This document shows positions 59,441 to 64,000 of a DNA stretch of 64,000 nt, piece by piece. A program made the position numbers and the translations under genes. Numbering within the stretch: the first letter of the stretch is position 1; each line of letters starts with the position of its first letter. This stretch comes from Pseudomonas thermotolerans DSM 14292 (GTDB lineage Bacteria > Pseudomonadota > Gammaproteobacteria > Pseudomonadales > Pseudomonadaceae), in the NCBI RefSeq assembly GCF_000364625.1, contig NZ_KB822599.1, positions 62,001-126,000 of the forward strand, written 5' to 3'. Under the pieces are notes generated by a model. It ran no database searches. It was not told where the DNA came from and saw nothing but the letters and a program-made list of their open reading frames with translations.

Positions 59441-61156
59441 ATGGCCAAGGCCGAAGCCAGCGTTGAAGAACTGGTCTCGATGATCGAGCGCGGTGAGCTG
59501 CGCTTGCCGGAAATGCAGCGGCAGTATGTGTGGCGTTCCACGCGGGTGCGCGATTTGCTGGATTCGCTGTATCGCGGCTACCCATCGGGCGCCATCCTGC
59601 TTTGGGAAACGGATGAAGCCGTGCCGCTGCAGGATTTCGCGGTCAGCCAGAGCACGAACCCCTACCAAAGCACGCGGCTTCTGCTGGATGGTCAGCAGCG
59701 TCTGACATCACTCTCGGCCGTCATTCGCGGCGAGCCGGTGTCGGTGCGCGGCCGTCGTCGGCCCATCGACCTGTTGTTCAACCTCGAGCATCCCGACCAA
59801 CTGGCGGTTGTGACCGAAGTGGAAGAAAACGGTGGCGATGAGGAGGATTTCGATGAGGACGGCGAACTGATCGGTGACGAGACGGACTCGACCGAGGACG
59901 AACTGCTCAAGCGCTTCAACAAGATGACCTTCGTGGTGGCAACCCGCAAGCTGGAGCAGCTTCCGCAGTGGGTGAAGGTATCGGACGTGTTCAAGACCGA
60001 CAACGATGCGCCGTTCCTCAAGCGTGCCGGCGTCAGTGGTTTTGACGATCCGCGTTACGAGAAATACAGCCAGCGCCTGGCCCGGCTGCGAGGCATCCGC
60101 AAGTACGTTTACCGGATGGATGTACTGGAGCGCACGCTTTCATATGACGAGGTCACGGAAATCTTCGTTCGCGTGAATTCATTGGGCGCCAAGCTGCGCA
60201 GTTCCGACCTGGCGCTGGCGCAGATCACCGCCAAGTGGCGGCACTCGCTGCAGACATTCCAGGATTTCCAGCAGGCCTGTGCAAAAACGGGCTTTGACCT
60301 GGATCTCGGCTTGCACTTGAAGAATTTGATGGCGTTTGCCACCGGTCAATCGCGGTTCCAGATCGTCGCCAGCCTGAGCGTGGAGAAGCTGCAGAAGGCA
60401 TGGCAAGAAGCCTGCGAGGGAATGGAATTCGCGCTCAACTTCGCCCGGAGCAACCTGGGCATCGATAGCCCGGCGCTGCTGTCGTCGCCCTTCCTGTTGG
60501 TCGTTCTGGCGTACTTCGGGCACAGCCGCAACTATGCGCTTGGCAATGACGAGGCGCGACAGTTGCGTTATTGGGCCCTGGCCGCAAATGCTAAAGGCCG
60601 TTTCTCCCGGGGTTCCAGTGAGACCATTCTGGATCAGGATTTGGCGATCATCCGCAATGGCGGCGGCGTCAATGAACTGATCGACCGGCTGCGTCTGCAG
60701 TTCGGCCACCTTGAGATCACGCCGGAAGAGCTGGAGGGGCGCAACCAGCGCAGTGCGCTGTTCAAGACCATGTTCCTGGCATTTCGTGCGGCAGGCGCCA
60801 AGGACTGGCGCAGCCACCTGGCGATTGCCCTGGATCACTCCGGCAGCCAGCACCGCTTGCAGTTTCATCACATTTTCCCCAAGGCATTGCTGCGCGGCAG
60901 TTATACCTCCCGTGAGGCTGACGACATCGCCAACCTGGCTTTCATCGGCGGCAAAACCAATCGTGCGATCAGCGACAAGGCTCCTGTGACCTACCTGTTG
61001 CCGCTGGTGGCGCAGCACGGTGCGGCACCATTCGCGGCACAGTGCATCCCGGTGGAGGAGGAACTGTTGGTACTGGATCACTACAAGGCGTTCTTGCAGG
61101 AGCGCCGTAAACGCATCGCGGCGGCACTGAATGCTTTCATCCATGCGACCGCTTGA
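59441..61156 (+). CDS. DUF262 protein with C-terminal HNH-like nuclease (GmrSD-type)
   Basis: 571 aa. DUF262 NTP-binding motif DGQQRLTSL at 83-91 and the N-terminal signature LRLPEMQRQYVW. An acidic stretch (about 125-150) follows. The C-terminal part has HHIFPKALL at 476-484 with a following ADDIANLAFIGGKTNRAIS, the His-Asn pattern of DUF1524-like HNH nucleases. Such single-chain proteins resemble GmrSD/BrxU, which cut modified (for example glucosylated hmC) DNA. Separated by 55 bp from res; may be the last gene of that transcript. The substrate is inferred by family only. Confidence 0.82.
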   Translation: MAKAEASVEELVSMIERGELRLPEMQRQYVWRSTRVRDLLDSLYRGYPSGAILLWETDEAVPLQDFAVSQSTNPYQSTRLLLDGQQRLTSLSAVIRGEPVSVRGRRRPIDLLFNLEHPDQLAVVTEVEENGGDEEDFDEDGELIGDETDSTEDELLKRFNKMTFVVATRKLEQLPQWVKVSDVFKTDNDAPFLKRAGVSGFDDPRYEKYSQRLARLRGIRKYVYRMDVLERTLSYDEVTEIFVRVNSLGAKLRSSDLALAQITAKWRHSLQTFQDFQQACAKTGFDLDLGLHLKNLMAFATGQSRFQIVASLSVEKLQKAWQEACEGMEFALNFARSNLGIDSPALLSSPFLLVVLAYFGHSRNYALGNDEARQLRYWALAANAKGRFSRGSSETILDQDLAIIRNGGGVNELIDRLRLQFGHLEITPEELEGRNQRSALFKTMFLAFRAAGAKDWRSHLAIALDHSGSQHRLQFHHIFPKALLRGSYTSREADDIANLAFIGGKTNRAISDKAPVTYLLPLVAQHGAAPFAAQCIPVEEELLVLDHYKAFLQERRKRIAAALNAFIHATA

Positions 61157-61159
61157 GCT

Positions 61160-61294
61160 GTCAGCGCCACCTTGTTGCCACACGGTGACCCACATGTCGC
61201 CACAATGCTGCCGCCATGTTCAACACAATGTTGCCACGCTGTTCACCACATTGACGCCACTTTGTGCACACAGTGTTGCCACCATGCCTGACAC
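61160..61294 (+). repeat. Phased ~11-bp degenerate repeat array, core GCCAC
   Basis: Twelve consecutive units of 10-12 bp (mean 11.25), each ending in a GCCAC-like core. Exact cores end at 61170, 61181, 61203, 61237, 61260 and 61282, with variants (CCCAC, GCCGC, AACAC, ACCAC, CACAC, GACAC) filling the intervening slots. Best full units read AATGTTGCCAC and AGTGTTGCCAC. The array starts 3 bp after the DUF262 stop and lies upstream of the Wadjet-like genes. Confidence 0.75.
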
Positions 61295-61569
61295 ATTCCG
61301 GCCGGGACGCAGCCCGAGAGTCGCTTGTCCCCAGCACGATGAGCAGATTCTTTGTGCTGGCTCTCGAGAGCACAAAGAATGTGGCCGCTGGGCTCGATTT
61401 CGCCAGAAATCGGGCGCGGCGGCGTGGGGACAACGAATGGTCGATGCGTCCAGCCTGCACCTTATGAAACCCCGCTGCGGCCATGCGCCGGGTTGCCGCC
61501 CTGTGCGGCTGGCGGGTGAGAGCATGCCGCACAGGGCATGTCTGCTCGGTGGTGGGAGACTGAACTGAC
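61295..61569 (+). promoter_or_regulatory. Non-coding leader with several strong inverted repeats upstream of Wadjet-like operon
   Basis: Two perfect 12-bp inverted repeats are present: ATTCTTTGTGCT (61347-61358) with AGCACAAAGAAT (61369-61380), and GCCCTGTGCGGC (61498-61509) with GCCGCACAGGGC (61526-61537). Between them, CGATTTC (61395-61401) and GAAATCG (61406-61412) form a 4-nt-loop hairpin extended by GCCGC/GCGGC. No T-run makes these obvious terminators. They could be operators or a structured RNA. No gene is called here. Confidence 0.6.
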
Positions 61570-62829
61570 ATGGCCAACCCTCGCTCGCTGGTCTACGCGC
61601 TTTACACCCATTGGGACACCGTGGAGCTTTTGGTGCGGCTGTCGCGCGAGTTTGCCGTGCTGACCAGCGATCAGGTGTTGAACGGTATTGCCAAGGTATC
61701 CGGGCAACGGGATGGCGAAGCGCAGGGCGCGGTGCTGCGTGCCCTGGTCAATGCGGACATCCTGCAAACCTTGCCGCGCAGCAGCGATCTGCAGCTCAAT
61801 GCCTATGTGCTGGAGTTCGTGCGCGGCCTCACCCGTGAACATGAGCTGGGCCTGGCTGCCGTACTGCAGGCTCGTGTTGCTGCGATCCGTGAAGCCACCG
61901 AAGCACTCAATGAAGGGATGCTCGGGGCCGACATGGATCGCGTGCGCGGGGCCGCCAACAAGCTGGCAGAACTCTTCCGCCAGATCAGCCTGCAGCTCGA
62001 TCAGGACCGGCACGCGCTCTTTGAGCTGGCGGAAAACGCCAAAAGCGCCGACAGCAGCATGCCAATCAGCCAGCGCTACCGCGAGGTGCTGGAAGCCTAC
62101 GATCATTATGTGGAGCCGATGAACCAGATGATGGACAGCGGCTCGCAGGGTACCTTTTATCGCTATCTGGAAGAAGCGGAGCGTGCGCTCGACTTGAGCC
62201 TAGAGCAATTGTCGGTACAGGGTGCGCTCTACTCGCATCGCCTGCAGTTGCGTCAGGTGGCGCACCAGGCCAAGGAGCTGCGGCGCTTTGGGCGGCTGGT
62301 TGCGCAACAGTGCGCCGATACACTGCTGCCCTTACGCGAAGAGCTGCGTCAGCACAACGCACTGACCAGTGCCATCAGCTTGCTGTTGGGGCAGGTGCGC
62401 AAACGCGGCCTGCGTCGCGCACTGTCGCGCCCGGCGGATGAGACCGCACTTCCCGTCTGGCGCAATGAGCGCGGTTTCAAATTGCAATTGGGCGATGAGG
62501 TACGGGTGGTCATGGCTGCCGCGCGCCAATACCAGCCGCAGGCGGTGGCCTTTCCGCAGGATGAACCCGGCGATGACGTTCCGTTGCTGGAGCAGGTGGA
62601 CGAAGCCGCTATTCGTGCGCATCTGGCCCGCAGCCTGCCAGTGGAAAATCTGCTCGATTGGCTGCACCGCCATTACACCCACCTGCAGGATGCCACCTTG
62701 CTGCGCCTGTTCCATGACCTGCAACATGAGCCCGGCTGGCAGTTCGAGGCAGCCAGCCAGCCTGAAAAAACCACGCTGCAGACGATTCGCGTCCTGCATC
62801 ACCCTCACCGCGTGAGTATCCCGCAATGA
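61570..62829 (+). CDS. jetA: Wadjet JetA / MksF-like kleisin-type subunit
   Basis: 419 aa, mostly alpha-helical with no catalytic motif. The N-terminus has a winged-helix look (PRSLVYALYTHWDTVELLVRLSREFAVLTSDQVLNGI), followed by long helices (about 90-300) and a C-terminal winged-helix-like part, as in MukF/MksF kleisins. Called from position: first of three overlapping genes whose second resembles MksE/JetB and third is an SMC-like ATPase. The subtype of Wadjet cannot be assigned by eye. Confidence 0.65.
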   Translation: MANPRSLVYALYTHWDTVELLVRLSREFAVLTSDQVLNGIAKVSGQRDGEAQGAVLRALVNADILQTLPRSSDLQLNAYVLEFVRGLTREHELGLAAVLQARVAAIREATEALNEGMLGADMDRVRGAANKLAELFRQISLQLDQDRHALFELAENAKSADSSMPISQRYREVLEAYDHYVEPMNQMMDSGSQGTFYRYLEEAERALDLSLEQLSVQGALYSHRLQLRQVAHQAKELRRFGRLVAQQCADTLLPLREELRQHNALTSAISLLLGQVRKRGLRRALSRPADETALPVWRNERGFKLQLGDEVRVVMAAARQYQPQAVAFPQDEPGDDVPLLEQVDEAAIRAHLARSLPVENLLDWLHRHYTHLQDATLLRLFHDLQHEPGWQFEAASQPEKTTLQTIRVLHHPHRVSIPQ

Positions 62830-63440
62830 CGATCCCACACGCTCTGGCAGCCGCGCTGTCGCAAATGCCGGCATTGGCCGAGCTGTTCCGCCTGTTTCTC
62901 TCCGGCAAACACCTGAATCGAATGGCCGAGCCCGCGCTGTGGGCGGAGCTGGAACAGCACGAGGCCAGCTATGTCGGCTTGTTTGCCGCGCTGGGGTTCG
63001 AACTGCGCCTGGATGCCAGGGGCTTTGCCTGGTTTCACAACAGTGACGCCAACAGCAACATCGGCAAAATCAGCCGCCAGCTGGCCTTGCTGTTCATGGT
63101 GATCTTCGATGCCCAGGCCAACGCCGGCAAGGCCCTGCAGCGCTTTACCGATTGGCTGATCGACAGCGCCTGGCTGGCCGAGGTTTACAAGCAACAGCAA
63201 GACCTGCTGGATGCCGAGGGCCTCAACCCCGACGCCCTGGTGGAGCTAATGGGCCGCGCCTGCAACCTCGGCTTTGCCGTGCCAGAGCCGGCGGGCTGGC
63301 GACTGCTGCCCGCTGTATGCCGTTACCTCGATCATTTCGAAAGCCTGGCGTTGACGGCCAAGACCGATGGCGACGAAGAGAGCACGCCCGCAGCGGAAGA
63401 CTGGACTGCGGATGCACCAGACGACGAGGAGAACACCTGA
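62826..63440 (+). CDS. jetB: Wadjet JetB / MksE-like subunit
   Basis: 204 aa. A MukE/MksE/DUF4194-type small subunit: helical, with LFRLFLSGKHLNRMAEPALWAELEQHEASYVGLFAALGFELRLDARGFAWF followed by ISRQLALLFMVIFDAQANAG and an acidic C-terminal tail. The ATG overlaps the upstream stop (ATGA), and its own stop overlaps the SMC-like ATG by one base, so subunits are made in a coupled fashion. Together with the kleisin it would load the SMC dimer on DNA. Confidence 0.7.
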   Translation: MTIPHALAAALSQMPALAELFRLFLSGKHLNRMAEPALWAELEQHEASYVGLFAALGFELRLDARGFAWFHNSDANSNIGKISRQLALLFMVIFDAQANAGKALQRFTDWLIDSAWLAEVYKQQQDLLDAEGLNPDALVELMGRACNLGFAVPEPAGWRLLPAVCRYLDHFESLALTAKTDGDEESTPAAEDWTADAPDDEENT

Positions 63441-64000
63441 TGCAGTACGGCTTCCAACGTCTGGTCCTGCTGGGCAGCGCCGGCTACTCGCGCGCCGAGC
63501 TGCCGCTCGATGGTGCGGTCTCTCTGGTGGCGCCCAACAATACCGGCAAAACCAGCCTGATCAATGCCCTGCAGTTTCTGCTGATCATCGACCGCCGCCG
63601 CATGGATTTCGGGGCGCACGATGTGGACAAGAGCCGGCGCTTCTATTTCCCCAACAACAGCGCCTATGTGCTGCTGGAGGTGTCGCTGCCGGAGTCCGGC
63701 ACCGTAGTGCTGGGCTGCGTGGGCAAAGGGGTAAGCTTCGAGTACGAGTATTTCGCCTATGCCGGGCCGCTGAAGGTTGAGGAGTTCTGCCTGCCGGACG
63801 GCACCCTGGTACCCCAACCGCAACTGGCCAGCCATCTGGCGAGCTTTGGGCGCCGGGTGTTCAGCTACAGCAGCAGCGAATTCAAAGACATGGTGTACGG
63901 CGGACGCAGCCGCAAGTTTGCCAGCGAGCAGGATTTCTGCGTTTTCCGGCTGGAGCACGCCAGCGATGCCAGCGTTTTTCAGCGGGTGCTGACCCGCACG
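63440..64000 (+). CDS. jetC: Wadjet JetC / MksB-like SMC ATPase, N-terminal part (cut by window end)
   Basis: 187 residues visible, open to the right edge. The N-terminal P-loop is VAPNNTGKTSLINALQFLL (~29-47), typical of SMC-like ATPases of the MukB/JetC branch, where the loop reads NNTGKTS. Fits JetC after JetA and JetB. Signature and Walker B motifs and the expected nuclease subunit gene jetD lie outside the window. In known Wadjet systems the complex extrudes and cleaves circular plasmid DNA. Confidence 0.8.
   Translation, partial: MQYGFQRLVLLGSAGYSRAELPLDGAVSLVAPNNTGKTSLINALQFLLIIDRRRMDFGAHDVDKSRRFYFPNNSAYVLLEVSLPESGTVVLGCVGKGVSFEYEYFAYAGPLKVEEFCLPDGTLVPQPQLASHLASFGRRVFSYSSSEFKDMVYGGRSRKFASEQDFCVFRLEHASDASVFQRVLTRT

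Noticed and set aside
61160..61294. Possible CRISPR array
   Set aside because: Units are about 11 bp with no spacers and variable flanks, unlike CRISPR repeats. No cas gene is in the window.
61131..61577. Open frames of 138-145 codons on both strands in the DUF262-jetA gap
   Set aside because: Their sequence is dictated by the 11-bp array and inverted repeats, neither has a good start, and both cannot be real. I treat the stretch as regulatory.

Overview
The window reads as a chromosomal segment of a high-GC Pseudomonas sensu lato. The evidence is gene order as well as protein similarity. The run mqo - hpt - upp - uraA - hemH - pagL - murI - moeB - prmC - prfA - hemA - TPR lipoprotein - lolB - ispE - tRNA-Gln - prs - rplY - pth - ychF follows the arrangement I know from the P. 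aeruginosa group. The iron-related imelysin block and the hpa block are also familiar Pseudomonas clusters. Species cannot be fixed by reading alone.

Layout. (1) 1-6508: homoprotocatechuate (4-hydroxyphenylacetate) meta-cleavage genes hpaG(partial)-hpaE-hpaD-hpaF-hpaH-hpaI plus a succinate-semialdehyde dehydrogenase, together taking the ring-cleavage intermediates to pyruvate and succinate. A GlcG/HbpS-like gene and an ISL3-type transposase remnant follow. (2) 7797-11365: a membrane GGDEF/EAL protein with a degenerate GGDEF site, and a lemA-GIDE pair on the minus strand. (3) 11478-16664: an iron-linked cluster behind a Fur-box-like site, with two imelysin lipoproteins, a di-haem DUF1111 protein and a DUF1513 protein. 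(4) 16741-42438: mostly core housekeeping genes, including DUF481, Atl, ampG/yajG, mqo, purine and pyrimidine salvage, haem synthesis, murI, translation-termination genes, ispE, two tRNA-Gln, prs, rplY, pth and ychF. A small pseudogene broken by a 61-bp tandem duplication lies upstream of mqo.

(5) 42525-64000: a genomic island inserted directly behind the ychF terminator. It is visibly less GC-rich than the core and runs off the right edge, so its far attachment site is not seen. It opens with a P4-type tyrosine recombinase, a second recombinase-like protein whose box-II histidine position reads tyrosine, and a 55-aa ribbon-helix-helix-like protein. A co-directional defence block follows: Fic AMP-transferase, SNF2 helicase, IetA-like AAA ATPase, IetS-like subtilisin, AIPR protein with a nuclease-like N-terminus, type III Mod and Res, and a DUF262-HNH protein. 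The last visible genes are three overlapping genes of a Wadjet/MksBEF-like SMC system, the third of which is cut by the window end.

Most notable points. Seven genes from Fic to Res are packed with 1-4 bp overlaps or short gaps as if they were one transcript. An AIPR nuclease is translationally coupled to the IetS protease. Two TACCCCATTTA copies 22 bp apart precede fic. A 12-unit, about 11-bp phased array (core GCCAC) and two perfect 12-bp inverted repeats fill the 413-bp leader of the Wadjet-like operon. The target-recognition segment of the Mod gene looks AT-rich relative to its flanks.
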